Below, piece by piece: positions 45,816 through 57,974 of a stretch of DNA of 64,000 bases (positions are counted from its first letter, which is position 1; each line of letters begins with the position of its first letter). The stretch covers positions 248,001 through 312,000 of the forward strand of contig CAKJVC010000191.1 of the NCBI GenBank assembly GCA_918026815.1, read 5' to 3'. The notes under the pieces are model-generated. The model was given only the letters and a program-made list of their open reading frames with translations. It was not told the DNA's origin and did not search any database. The DNA is from Chalara sp. BL73. Its lineage: Eukaryota; Ascomycota; Leotiomycetes; Helotiales. The translations under genes and the position numbers were made by a program.

Positions 45816-46690
45816 AGCTGTGAAAATATACCACAAGAAGAGGTCGTTATTAGCAAGATAGATGCGAAGTTTCCCGTAGGTTGCCAAGCAAGTAGGTTAT
45901 TTGGACCGTGATGCGGCTTTCGGAACAATAGTAGATGACGACGAGGACAAACATGTGCCAATTACCGGTTAGTCTAGAATGATAGGCAAAGAACCCACAG
46001 CCTACTTGAAAGAGAGAAGCTGGTCGATCAATATATGCGTCCAGAAGGCTATTTGTAGATCCCAGACAAAACGCACACACCCAAACTCTCACTCTACCAC
46101 AATATATAGATTGTGACAATATCACGTCCTTGAAGCTGTGTACTGCGGCATTTCATCTCCTGATTGCATACGGTGCGGCAAAAACTCGACTAGTGTGACA
46201 ACACTTCAACCGAACATTAGGAGCTTGGATCTATGGGACCAAAGGTAGGAGGTTACGGCTTGGCCGGTGTTGGCGAGGCTATTGAGTGCAGGGACCAAAT
46301 GCGACGCATCGCCACCTTGGAGGGCGCGATTAGCATAAATTATATATAATATGGCTGCCACAGAGCCTACGTTCAACTTACGACATCGGAAAGGAGTGGC
46401 ATATGCTGAAGCGATAGAGAACAAGGTCTTGGAGTGAACACGAATGTTGAATGTAGTTCAGCCTATTCATCAGGCCACCTACTTTTTTTATATGCACCCG
46501 CCCTTTGCTTAGTCATTAGTTAATATTTCACATGACGTACCCAGTCAAGTCACCTAAATCTCAACTCTTTCGAATTGGTGAAAAATATATATACCCATCA
46601 ATGAGTGACTGCCTTCCGTCTTCCTTCAATGTATCCCATAACTCGACTCTTCAGATACTTTTAAGATCAGACACTAAGTCTATTGAGATA
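45816..46690. other. Intergenic region between divergent genes
   Basis: Shared 5' flank of the F-box gene and the NAD(P)-binding gene. TATATATA occurs at about 46585-46591, 100 bp before the start of the latter. No gene seen. Confidence 0.45.
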
Positions 46691-47846
46691 ATGACTGAAG
46701 TTATTGTATGGTATCTTTCATGTCCCGTCTCATTATTTCAGGAAGACCGAGAGATTACACTAAATATCTCTTTTTATTACTTAAAAGCTCTAATGAAATT
46801 TAGACTCAAACATCGTCCGCACCAGATACCGTCGATCTTCTAATCCTTGGCGCAGGATGGACGTCCACCTTTTTGGTACCTACCCTTAAGGAGAAGCAGG
46901 TATCTTACGCAGCTACCACCACTACCGGTCGAGATGGAACATATAAATTCAAGTTCGATCAAAGAGACAACCTTGATCAATACGTAATCCTTCCATTCGC
47001 TCGCACGGTCTTGATCACCTTTCCTCTCACTGGCACAGGTCAAAGTGACCACCTTCGGAAATCTTATTTAAGGACTCACGAGGAGCATAGCGCAAACAAC
47101 TCGCCCCTATTCATACAACTCGGTAGCACTGGAATTTTTCAGATTCCACATCAAGAATTATGGGTTACGAGACACTCCAAGTATGATGCCTCAGACAAGA
47201 GAGCAGTCGCAGAAGATGAACTTCTGGCCTCCGGTGGGGTGCGTATTAATACGTAGACCCTACTCGTAGTGGTTTCATGTATCTTTACCATGATCTAAGT
47301 TTCCACTAATCTCATAGGTAGTGTGTTCTGAATCTTTCCGGGCTTTGGGGTGGTACTAGAGATCCGAGACATTGGATCGATCGAATTGCTCCCACGAAGG
47401 ACAAACTTGCAGAGAAATCTTCATTGCACATGGTGCATGGAGTGGATGTTGCAAGAGCGATTCTGAACGTCCATCTCCAACCAAATATCGCATCTGGCCA
47501 ACGTTACGTATGTTTCTACTTCTCAAGCTTATTGGGGTCTTCTAAATCTGACAGATGTTGACCGATTTGATGGTCTATGATTGGTGGGAGCTTATTTTGG
47601 GTTTCGCTGGTGAGAAAGTTGAAGGACGTAGTGGCGATTCTCGGATTGAAAAGCAGATTAAATGGGTAGGCGAATTAATGATTGATAACGGCGTAAGGGC
47701 ATTGCCAAGAGTAAGTATTGTTGGATCATTTCTAGACAATCTTGTACTAATTACGCAAACAGTCAAAGGAGGATCTTGGACGAGCATATGATTCCCGCGA
47801 ATTCTGGAATTCTTTTGGTCTTATGCCTGTGCGATCTCGGGTGTGA
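46691..47846 (+). CDS. NAD(P)-binding Rossmann-fold protein (YeeZ-like, extended SDR type)
   Basis: Five exons (46691-46705, 46804-47238, 47322-47507, 47555-47710, 47763-47846) join in phase 0 throughout to 291 aa; the first exon is only 15 bp (MTEVI). The dinucleotide-binding loop is LLILGAGWTSTFL near the N-terminus, followed by FIQLGSTGIFQ, a typical second strand-loop of atypical/extended short-chain dehydrogenases. It continues to LNLSGLWGGTRDPRHWIDRI and a C-terminal substrate part with MVHGVDVARAILNVHL. No Y-x3-K catalytic pair is obvious. It resembles the YeeZ-like epimerase-type proteins of bacteria and fungi, whose substrate is unknown. Confidence 0.8.
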
Positions 47847-50591
47847 GCCCTTGATGCGACTTCTATGCTTATGCTATCATTGGGTCGCAAGTCTCAGCAA
47901 TTAGTAATTCAAAGTAGCATCATTATTGTTAAAATTTGGCAAACAAACCTTCCCACAAGCCAAACTACATTGAAAATGCGCTAAATGCCGTCGAAGTCTT
48001 TACCCCCCCCAAGCTACAACCATTGATGCAACACACATGAGACTCTTTGTGGGATTTTACCATCCATAACCTGAGCCTGAAAATAGACCAATAACGTGCA
48101 TCCCTGCATCGAGAGACGCACCCCGTGACGAGACGAACTATTGGTACTTTGAATTTAATTGATTCTAAATTTGTGAATCTATTGAAAACTCTAGTATTTT
48201 TGTGTCAGTCATGTTGTGTGACTACTCCTGAACAGTCCAAATCCCGGCTACTCTGAAATTTACGATCACGTCGTCGCTGTCATGCCTAACTGAAGAAAGC
48301 TTCAATTCGAAGTATAATAGAACCCCTCGACCTACAGCGCCACCACGAGCTCTTTGCGCCATTTACACTTATACAACACTTGGATCTGGGTTTCCGAGCC
48401 TCACTACGTGCTGAAAAATCATTTTCAGTTTTGTAGTATCTAGGAAGTACTGTGTAATGCGACGTTGTTACATAGGTTAGTACCCTCCAAATTAAGCGGT
48501 CAAGAATCCCTGGTTACTTAGTATTAAATGTGAATAGTAGTTACTGTAATTACAATATATATCTTATATAATAAATCTTGTAGCTGCTAAACGCAATTGC
48601 TACTAGAACTACAGTGCAGTTGCCGCTGACTCCCAGAGTTATTATAACTAAATAGCCACTATATCCATGCCCAGTTGAACTTTTATATCACCATCTGTTG
48701 ATATTCGGTATTTACCGTTATTAGTAATCACCAGTTATAATAGTATATTTAAACTTTAACTCATGCTAAAAGGCTCTCAGGCCACTTTCTGTACTTAGTA
48801 GTCGACTGGCCTTCAGCCTCTCGCCTTTTAGCTTTAGTTTTCTCGATATAAAAGCCATGTTGATCACTACATCCATAATGTTCGTAACAAACGCAATATT
48901 GTTAGAATTCTCTAATAACTATTATCGAACAAAGGTGTGCTGTAGCCTGGGTAAGTAGGCGTGCCGGCGCTGAGGATGTCAAGTCGAAGACGTAGGTTAT
49001 ATTTCGTGTTGTAAATGGAGGTTCCTGAGGTTGTATCTAGTGTTTCGATGTAGTAGTCCAAATCCATTACAGAGGCTCCTGAGAAATCTGTACGGGCTCG
49101 GTGTGCACAATCGGTGGCGGTTTCTCCTGTCTGACAGCGCGGAGAGGGGTTGGGATATGTAAGTGTGTGCGGGGCAGGATAAGTTCGTCATTCAAGAGAA
49201 AGATGCGGTTATCGGGGGTGAGTGTAAGGCTGAAAATAAGGCCGCCGGGACAGTGCGTTGCGATTTGATTTCGTTGGTTCTTTTCTTTCACATTTCGGAT
49301 TAGTATCGCTTCAAGAAAGAAAAAAAACACGAAAAGTATGGTAGTAGATTCGTAAAGCGTCCAATGCCGAGACATAAAAGAAAGACGTGTTAAAAGCTTC
49401 AAAACAGACGTACAGAAGTATAAATCAAAGGTCGCGAGATAAACGAGCACTCTTCTTTCTGCTTCGAGCCATCTTCACGGCTTCGTTCGTGGATTCTTTA
49501 TTAGCGTAGACGTAAAAAAGCAGATGGAGATTAAGCAGTAAAAGTTGAGTAAACGTCACTGTAACGAAAAAAAATTAAAAATTGAGTTAGTTTAGTTAGA
49601 CGAAAAGCATGAACTGATCTGATCTTCCCGTTTTTTAGATCCAATGTTGACTTTCGTTTTGGTGCAGCTCAATTAGTTGTGGCTAATATGGAAAGAGACA
49701 AGAAGCAGCGCTCAGGCACCAGAGTGCTGCCGCTACACGCGTGACATTTTACGCTACATACATAACAAGCCTGAGAACAGTGGCTGAGTAAAATATAGCA
49801 AGCCCGGATTTATACAGTATATTGTAACCAGGCTAATGCATATTAATAAGCATTAAATCCTGAAGCGAAAACATATATCGTTTATGCTCTTTTTTTCACA
49901 ACGGCGTAACTCCCGGACTGCGTTATTTTCCTTTCTGAGTATCTTCAAAACATAGAGCCGTATTCTTTTTTTATAGAAATTTTCCCTAAGTGCTCCAAAT
50001 TTCGGAAAGGCTTTAATAGTCGCGATTAAGCAGAAAAGAAAGCCGAAGCGGCGATTAGTGGCGTGATCAAAACCATAGGCACTATGATCAACTTCAGTCT
50101 TTTTTTTTGGGTTACTAAAAGGTCTTTTCAAAGATAAATAGTTAAAGAAAGTGATATATTAATGACAACTTCGTAGACCTGCCAGGAAAATTTTTGTGAT
50201 TCCTAAACTATGGATTCGTCTCGTGACAGGGTGCGTCTCTGGACGCAGGGACAGACGTCAATAGGGTATAACTCGAAAGCAGCGCTTCTTCTTGCCAGCC
50301 ATGGTAAGGACCTCCGATTAGTACGTTCTGCCCAACATTGTTCAACCACGGCTTACATACATATTTGGCAGTTTACTAAGTTAATATCGGAGACGTGTCA
50401 CGTTCTCTGATATTACATGGCCTGAATTCTGACCTGCGTCAGTCTCTTCCTGCTAAATAAATCCGTATATCCGGTCTAATTCAAAGATTCCAAATAGTTT
50501 TTGAGTCTACATCCGAATACAGAACATTAAATCTACAATAGTCACTCCTCACAAATGGAATTTCAAAGCCTTCATTCGTATTGAATAAAAC
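47847..50591. other. Long AT-rich intergenic region, no gene supported
   Basis: Contains very AT-rich stretches (48520-48780, 49780-49870) and A/T homopolymers near 49317 and 50098. Two minus-strand frames (49067-49450 and 49853-50131) are lysine/phenylalanine-rich and carry no transposase or other motif I can name. An eroded mobile element is possible but not shown. Confidence 0.45.
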
Positions 50592-51275
50592 ATGGCATCA
50601 CCTCCAACTCGTGTGCTCGCGGGCATCACTGTCCCAGACACCCCCCTTATCACAAAAGCCCTCGCATACGCAAAGAGTCACTGCAACGAGGTTGTCTACA
50701 ACCACGTCGTGCGCTCTTGGCTTTTCGGAACGTACACCGCAAACCTCCTACTCGTGCATTCAAACTGGGATACCGAGCTGCACGCCGTAGCTGCAATTCT
50801 ACATGATCTCGGCTAGGCCACAACGCCCGGATTCATCTCCGCAGACAAGCGTTTCGAGGTAGATGGCACCAATCTCACGCGAGCCTTTCTTCAAGCCGAA
50901 GGGAATGAAAAGGAGTGGGGCTAGCATCGTTTGCAACTAGCTTGGGATGCGGTCGGTCTACATACTACATCGCCTATCGCTAAGGAAAAGCAAGCCGAGG
51001 CACGGAACTGATGTCTGGGGATCATGACCGATTTCCTTAGGCCGAATAATGCGCCTGGAGGCCCGATTCCCGGGAAATTGTGGAATGGCATTGTCAATGA
51101 GTTTCCAAGATATGGGTTTAGGGAAGGAGTTAAGGACGCCTTGTGCGGTCTTTGTGTGAGCAAGCCAGAGACGACGTATGATAATTTCGTGGCGTATTTC
51201 GAAACGAGATTTGTGGATGGGTATAGTGTCGAAGGAAAGCGGGCAATCGATGTTATCCTTGCTGCTGAGGATTAA
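50592..51275 (+). pseudogene. HD-domain cyanamide hydratase-like gene with three in-frame stops
   Basis: Reads MASPPTRVLAGITVPDTPL, then NHVVRSWLFGTYTANLLL and LHAVAAILHDLG. The last is the HD metal-binding motif of the fungal cyanamide hydratase/urea hydro-lyase family. A TAG follows where relatives have Trp (HDLGW). The same frame continues for the rest of the protein (TTPGFISADKRFEVDG, HRLQLAWDAVGLHTTSPIA, FPRYGFREGVKDALCGLC), interrupted by a TAG at 50922-50924 and a TGA near 51010. There is no frameshift, which suggests recent inactivation by point changes. The active family converts small nitriles such as cyanamide to urea-type products. Confidence 0.88.
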
Positions 51276-52225
51276 GTTGTAAGGAACCTGGCGCTTGAAG
51301 TCTTCTAACCATAGCATCATCCCTAGATCCTTGAATTGTACGCTTGATCGGTTATCGGAGTGAAAGATTGTGCCATTATGAAAAAATATAATTAAAAGTG
51401 AGAAGGTAAGTGAATTTCCAGATCGGATGCGTAGATAGGGTCATTACTACATGCGTATCTGCTCCTTGGGGTCAAGGGTTCAATTGTGCGGTAGGATGAA
51501 GCCGATGAGGGAAAATGTAAATATATAGAGTATTATAGCGATGCAAGTTTTACTAGATATTGCTCCTTTTTAGTTAAGCACTGTCAATTTTCTCGTCAAG
51601 ACAAAGGCGCCAACTATTAAAGTAATTTAGAACCACGAAACGAATCAATGTGCGGCGTTTATCTACAGAGGATCTTCGAGTAAAGGCAATTATCAGCAGT
51701 CGCTCTGGAACTAAAAATGGAGGTACCTACCTAGTGAGTTTGTCGGATTAGAATTCTGAAGGCGGAGTCGGGAAAGCATAGATGATATTAGCTATCACTA
51801 GAGGAGTAGATACCGACGTGGAGCTGGTGGGTGGAGGAAGTGAGGGCGATAGGTGCTCCTCGTAGGTTCAAACTCATCATAATACATCACAAATTTGGTC
51901 TCATCCATGTAATAAACTCATTCTCCAATCACACATACTCTAACATTTCACAACCACCTCCACCGATTACCGCTATTCATTTCAAAGTAAATGTTCGTCC
52001 GCAATGATCTCCAGGCAGTCTTTAAAACATGAATCTGTAATCTTTCCCGTCGTTTTGTGGTTCTTGTACTCTGATGGACATCCATCGCCCAGACGGTGCT
52101 CTTAACTAGCTCTTGTGCGCAGACGTTGTATACTCGCACGGACTCGTCTTTAGGTGTTATAGATCTAGTTGTGTGTTAACTGGAATAATAAGATTAAGGC
52201 AGAAGCCTTGGAAGAGAAAAAGGTA
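51276..52225. other. Intergenic region
   Basis: Moderately AT-rich sequence between two pseudogenes. No further monooxygenase or HD-domain motifs were found, and there is no frame worth calling. Confidence 0.45.
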
Positions 52226-52540
52226 CTTGATATCCTGTGACAATCTTGTTAGCCCACCGGAGAATGTAATCACAGGTTCATGAAATTTGCGCTAGCACGG
52301 AGCCATGTGGAATAGAACAATTTGGCCCATTGAGCATAAAGAAATTTGGGATCTCATCAACCTGCAGTGCGAAGGATGCTTCAGGATCGGCTTTCCACTT
52401 CTCTCCAGCGTGGCTCCACCTGGCCCGATAATTTCCACGGTGGTACGAAACTGGTATCGAAGCCTGTTGCGTAGACGATCAAGTCAAAATCTTCCTCATT
52501 ATCAATAGCCTTGATTCCTGTTGGCGTACTGTATGAGATA
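52226..52540 (-). pseudogene. C-terminal fragment of an FAD-dependent (Baeyer-Villiger type) monooxygenase
   Basis: The minus strand reads EEDFDLIVYATGFDTSFVPPW, the fold-closing ATGFD motif of flavin monooxygenases. After frame changes it reads GGATLE, then WKADPEASFALQVDEIPNFF, NGPNCSIPHGSVLAQIS, a stop where relatives have Trp (TGG to TGA), and CDYILRW. Only the last 100 or so residues of a 550-600 aa enzyme remain. No N-terminal GxGxxG segment is present nearby. It is a relic. Confidence 0.82.
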
Positions 52541-52924
52541 GGTGATTAGTTGATAGAGGCATGCCTGGTATATGGATAGCATGGATGGATTAAGTCTACG
52601 GTATTGGTAGCGTGATTAGAGAGACAATGTTTAGGATTTATTAGTATATTAGGATATCATCATACAACAATAAATCAACTCCTCTCATAAGGGCCAAAGC
52701 TCGGTCAAACTTGAGGACATGCACATGAATGTGAAGATCTAATTTATTCTAACCGGTGGAGAAACTGATCACGTAGCTATATTGCAATTTACGACGGCAG
52801 CCGTAGAATCCTGAAGCTAGGTTGGAGTTGAGGACGATGACATGGTGGATACAATGACCAAATGTGCATGGCTTTTTGTTCCCAATTCTCAATATCATGA
52901 TTATCCATAATCCTGTTATCACAA
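52541..52924. other. Short intergenic region
   Basis: 3' flank of the phosphomannose isomerase gene. Nothing else seen. Confidence 0.45.
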
Positions 52925-54334
52925 TCATGCTTCGGCGTAAGCAACATAAGTCTCCAGTCCATCCGCAGCCTCGAGTGTGAATTCCGTATTGTACCCAATA
53001 AAAAATACATATCCCTCCTTGACCTCAAACTCTTGATTGTCAGCCTTTAGTCTCCCCTTTCCTCCTGTGACGATCATGATACTAGGACCTTGAATTGCCT
53101 GGATTGTTTCAGCGTCCTTCCATTTTAGCTCCGTGAGTAACACATTAAATTCGCTCATCGGTGGCGCAAACACCTTAGTACGGTCCTTCGCTCCTTTGTT
53201 CGACTTTTCTGGCTTAAGAATGGCATCTTTGCCACTCTTTGGGCTGAATGTAAGCGCTGAGGTGAATAGTGCAACTGAATCTCTGTCTGCCTGTGGGCAG
53301 AATCCGGTATTGATTACGTTATCTGAACGAACCATACATTCCACAATATCTCCAGAAAGATAGATGTGAATGCCACCAGCCGGGACATAGATAGCATCTC
53401 CCTTCTGGAGTACCAAAAAGTTCATGGTAAGCAGCGCAACTAGACTTCCAGGATCCGATTTATCATACTGCTCGGCAGGGCGCGGCAGCAGCTCAGGGAT
53501 ATAGAAATGCTCGTTGAAGTCCTCCTTTGGCGTCTTCTTCAATGTTTCATAAACTTCCGCTATATCCTCATCAGATGCAGACAGGATTTGTCCGACAATG
53601 CGTTTCAAGAGGCCATCATTGAAAGATTGATGAAGTCCAGGAGGGAACTTGGATTTGAGGATTGGTATTGAGGTAAATAGCTTCTCAATTTTTGGTAGAG
53701 GTTTAAAGCCTACGAATACCTCGAACTTGCTCAGCGCAACTGCGATCTCAGGTTTGTGGTTTGAATCCCCTTGCGTTTACATATTAGTATGTGGACTGGC
53801 GGCCAATTACAAAGTGTGTCTACCATATTTTCCAGGGTCTTGCTTATGAAGTTTAGCTGCAAGATCTTTATCTGGGTGAATCTGAAGCGGGAGTGCTTTG
53901 GTAATCGACAAAATCTTAAACGTGATCAGCATTCATTGACATATAAATGACATTACATTGCACGTAATATATACCTTGGGAAGATATGGAAGATCCGCGC
54001 CAAACTTGCCAAGGATGGGTTGGCCGATTAATGTCTCTTTGTTGGCATTGAGATGCTTCTGGAGGTCTTCACCAGAAGAAAGTATAGAAGACGGTGTAGT
54101 AGGATACGTTCCACACCACATCTCAGCCCATGGCTTGTCATCAAGTTTGAATTTTCTACTGGGCGTTGATGCTGCATACTGCGCAACTAGGGAATTCTTT
54201 CCAGTCTTTCCCCATGGATACTTCAGAAACCATTAGACAATTGTGCTTCCAAAATTCGATTAAGGCTCAAATAGTCCCTGAGAGATGAGCCTGCTTACGT
54301 TGTTGCGACCACATTCAAGCTGTATAATAGACAT
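52925..54334 (-). CDS. PMI40: Mannose-6-phosphate isomerase
   Basis: Exons 54334-54299, 54220-53975, 53914-53824 and 53769-52925 join in frame to 405 aa; the introns are 78, 60 and 54 bp. The enzyme interconverts fructose-6-phosphate and mannose-6-phosphate in the cytosol and feeds GDP-mannose for glycoproteins, glycolipids and wall mannan. It is a type I PMI with zinc ligands in family order: Q105 and H107 (QIHPDK), E132 (NHKPE) and H259 ([11 protein letters not shown]). [10 protein letters not shown] near the start and [12 protein letters not shown] are also diagnostic. The first exon is only 36 bp ([12 protein letters not shown]). Length is close to fungal orthologues. Confidence 0.96.
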
Positions 54335-55436
54335 TGCGAAAACAAATAAAAGTATGCAACGTACAGTTATGAGATCTGAGTTTTGCGATGTGAAATTGTT
54401 AAAGGGTCGGAGCCTCAAACGTAGTTTGATGTATTTTGCAATGACGTTGATCGTGGCTTGACGTCACATAATTGCGAAAGCCTTGAGGCTCATTAAGCCC
54501 GCCATCGGTGAGATATGAAACTCCCCTTGTTTGCAATATAAAGACTGAAGCAATATGTCCGAATCTCTAAATAATTTGCATTTCGTCTGAAACCTAGTGG
54601 TTGAACGCTGCCGTGAATTTTTCGGCTCGGGTAGAAACCCGATTTCGACTAAGCCTCAGAGCTTGTGGTCTTATCTGATGACCAATATATCGAAATAATT
54701 TTAGAACGAGCCTGCGGATATATGCTTTCAAGCAAATGAGTAGCGCCGCAAGTAATTGGAGATTTATTTCCGCTTGAGTCCATCCGAATGATCCAATCTA
54801 GACAAAAAAGGTACGTATTCTATCGCCCAGAATGCTTAAGCCATACTCACTGTCTGGAAGAAAGCCAATACCGTAAATTACTCTGGACAAATAAACTTGT
54901 ATATCGTTTCCAAGCACATGAAATGTCTGCACAATAGAACTAATATTTTCCAGAGGAAGACCTGACTTCAGGTTCTAGCTATGTGCACGTGCAGCTAGAT
55001 AGTTATCATAGAGATATGCTGTAGAGGTGTAGGGCTATGCTCAATGTGTTGTGATACGACTCACGAATAGGTGATGTATAGCACAAATATTAGGTAGCTC
55101 TACATGAATCTCGACTTATACTCCTATAAAAAAGACTTGGCTTGAGGTGAAATCACGTGACAATTTCCCTTTTGTAGTAAGATGAGTAACCTGATGATCT
55201 GAATGAAATTCCAGAAAATAATTAACATAGTTTGGGTGTATGAGATCTTTACTTGACGCAGCAACGCGTAGACCTAGTGCATTCTTTATTGTAATATCAA
55301 AAAGGGAAAGATCTTGGTGCGGGTTGTGGTTGCCATGTCAACAATCCGAGCCACACCAAACAACCAGAACCAGAAATATCAAAACCACACCTGCGACGCA
55401 GTACATTAACACAAAATCATAGAACAATTCGCGAAA
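54335..55436. other. Intergenic region between divergent genes
   Basis: Shared 5' flank of the PMI gene and the kinesin gene. No frame of note, no RNA gene seen. Confidence 0.5.
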
Positions 55437-57974
55437 ATGGAACCTTCGAGTCAAAAATCCCAGCTCTTCCAAGTGTATCTACGGTTGCGACCTCCTCCAG
55501 CAGGAAATACCTTGTATCCAACCTTGAATCCACCAGAGCGGTTCTTGACTGTGGAAGAAACCCAGAGAGAGAATGAGCTGCCGACACACATCACCCTTAA
55601 CCCGCCGAATGACAATCGCCGCAGAGCAGTCGAAAAATTCGCGTTCACTAAGGTCTTTGAAGAGGATGCAAGTCAACTTGATCTCTTCGAAGGAACCGGC
55701 GTTCTACCCTTAGTTGAAGGTGTCCTTGGCGCACATGGTGATGGACGAGATGGCTTGTTGGCTACCTTGGGAGTGACCGGCTCTGGAAAGGTATTCGCAT
55801 ATTCGGGCATGGAGAAATAGCTACTGACGAACTTAAAGACTCATACAATTCTGGGATCCCGAAACCAACGCGGCCTTACCCAACTGGCGCTCGATATCCT
55901 TTTCCGTTCGATATCCACAAACATCCTCGACCCCTCTACACATCATAGCCTGCATGCCACAGTCGCTGCTTCCGATCCAAGTGAAGCCCAGGTTATGTCT
56001 GCGACTATGTTTCTCGAGACTATGTATGGTGATCCAACACAATCTCGTGCGAGCTCAAGAGCACCTACACCTATGGTGGTACGATCCTCTTCCACAGCTT
56101 CTGTCCACTCCACGTCCCATCCATCATCCGAGGCTTTATATCCGAAACTGCTGGTTCAGGATCATGGAAGTCCAAAAAGCATTCGCGTTGTCGCAAAGGA
56201 AGAGCGCGTGCTCGCACAATCGATAGTCTCGATGTCTGCCGGAATTGCCTTCCCATCCTTCCTTCCCTCTTTTATGCGCATGACTAGAGCTCAATTTAAG
56301 AAAATGGCTACTAAACCTTCTCTACAGGGCGAATCATACTCGTATACTCCATCTGCGACACCCTTACGCAAAAAACCTAGTGTTCTGCCTCAATTTCCAG
56401 ACATTAGCAACATGAGAGTCGAGGCGGATGAAGGAGCGGAATATGCGATACTTATTTCCATGTATGAGGTATACAACGATAGGATATTTGACCTCCTCAC
56501 GCCTGCACTTCCTGGAAAATCGACAAAGGACTCTCGTCGGCGCGCTCTACTGTTCAAGCCTACCGAATCATCTCCTGATCGGAAGGTTGTGGCAGGACTA
56601 CGGAAGATCATATGCGGTACAGCGAAGGAAGCACTTATGGTATTAGATGCTGGATTAAATGAACGCAGAGTGGCTGGAACTGGGTCAAACAGTGTCTCGT
56701 CGAGGAGTCATGGCTTCTTTTGCGTCGAGGTCAAGAAGCGTAGACGAAGCCGAATGCCTGGCAAATGGGGTGGAAGTACACTAACGATTGTCGATCTGGT
56801 ATGTTAGAATCGAACACAAAATGATGCACAATGCTAATAGTACATGTGGTAGGCTGGAAGCGAACGAGCCAGAGATGCGCGAACACAAGGTCAAACACTT
56901 CAAGAAGCTGGCAAGATCAATGAGAGTTTGATGTATCTGGGTCAATGCCTGCAGATGCAGTCTGATTTGGGTTCTTCGACAAAGCCAAACTTGGTCCCGT
57001 TCCGTCAGTGCAAACTTACAGAACTTCTTTTCTCGAACTCGTTTCCCAGCTCTTCTAATAACCCATCAGCAACACCTTCGCATTACCCAAATTCTCATCA
57101 AGGCAATCGAAATCCGCAAAAAGCTATCATGATTGTTACTGCAGATCCTCTTGGAGACTTCAATGCTACATCTCAGATTTTGAGGTACTCAGCGTTGGCA
57201 CGAGAGATTACTGTCCCTCGAATTCCATCTGTCACCTCCACTATTCTTGCATCCTCTGTTGGAAGCAATTATTTCAGCCCCCGCGGTCGTCTCTCACCTA
57301 CAGACACCGAACGCGAAACCATGGAAATTGCAGCCCTGGAAATCGCGCGTATGAGCGAGGAGATTGATGGTCTTCGTGCTGAACTTTTAGTGGAACAAGA
57401 CCGCAGATTTCAAGTTGAGGCCCATCTTGAGAGCATGCAAGCTAGCCTGGAGGACAGACTTATGGACAAGGAAGCAGAGGTTCGTGAGGAATGCTTTCAA
57501 GAAATGGAAAGCAACCTCGAAAAGCAAATGCGTCATTGGAAGGCTACCTGGGCAGCTGAGAATGATCGAAATGATGAACATCTCGACAAGAAGCTTGAGA
57601 TTATGAGCCGTGTTACGGATCTTGAGGATGAAGACAAAGAGAATTTTCCCTCTGCTCCGATGCATCAGGTCGTTGAGTTAGAATCTGAGAACCAAAAGCT
57701 AAAGCGCGAGGTCGAAATTCTACGACGTGAGCTTCAAGGCCGAAGCCCGAGTAAGCAACGCTCTGGTATTTTGCGAGAACAGCGATCCGGTATTTTAAGG
57801 GAGATTGGCGCACCTTCTCTTGGATCTCTCGGCAGGGACATGGAGCGAATGCGAGTCAGTGGTGAGAGCGTAAATAGTGTGGGCACAAACAATAGCTCCA
57901 CTACGCCATCTGTGAAGAAGGTGCGCAAGCTTACGACGAGGAAGTGGGACTTAGGAGACGAGGACATGCTTTAA
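55437..57974 (+). CDS. Kinesin motor protein, kinesin-6-like
   Basis: Exons 55437-55790, 55839-56798 and 56853-57974 join in phase 0 to 811 aa; the introns are 48 and 54 bp, and the first splits the P-loop GVTGSGK|THT. The motor domain is N-terminal, with the P-loop at about 112-121, switch I NSVSSRSH near 402-409 and switch II VDLAGSERA near 436-444. The loop between P-loop and switch I is enlarged (about 280 residues with Ser/Pro-rich insert), as in kinesin-6 motors (Klp9/MKLP), which act on the anaphase spindle midzone. A coiled coil covers about 590-690. A short duplication, RSGILREQ/RSGILREI, follows it, and the tail is basic. The kinesin-6 assignment rests on the insert and general likeness. 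Confidence 0.88.

Noticed and set aside
49067..50131. Possible eroded transposon in the AT-rich region
   Set aside because: No terminal repeats, no target duplication and no DDE or reverse-transcriptase motif could be read.
50592..51275. Reading the stops of the HD gene as introns
   Set aside because: The frame continues with family-specific residues directly on both sides of each stop, so nothing needs removal; no GT-AG pair removes only the stop codon.
53740..53775. tRNA-like GGTTTGAATCC stretch
   Set aside because: It is the splice boundary of the third PMI intron; no acceptor stem or anticodon arm can be formed around it. I found no tRNA or rRNA gene in the window.
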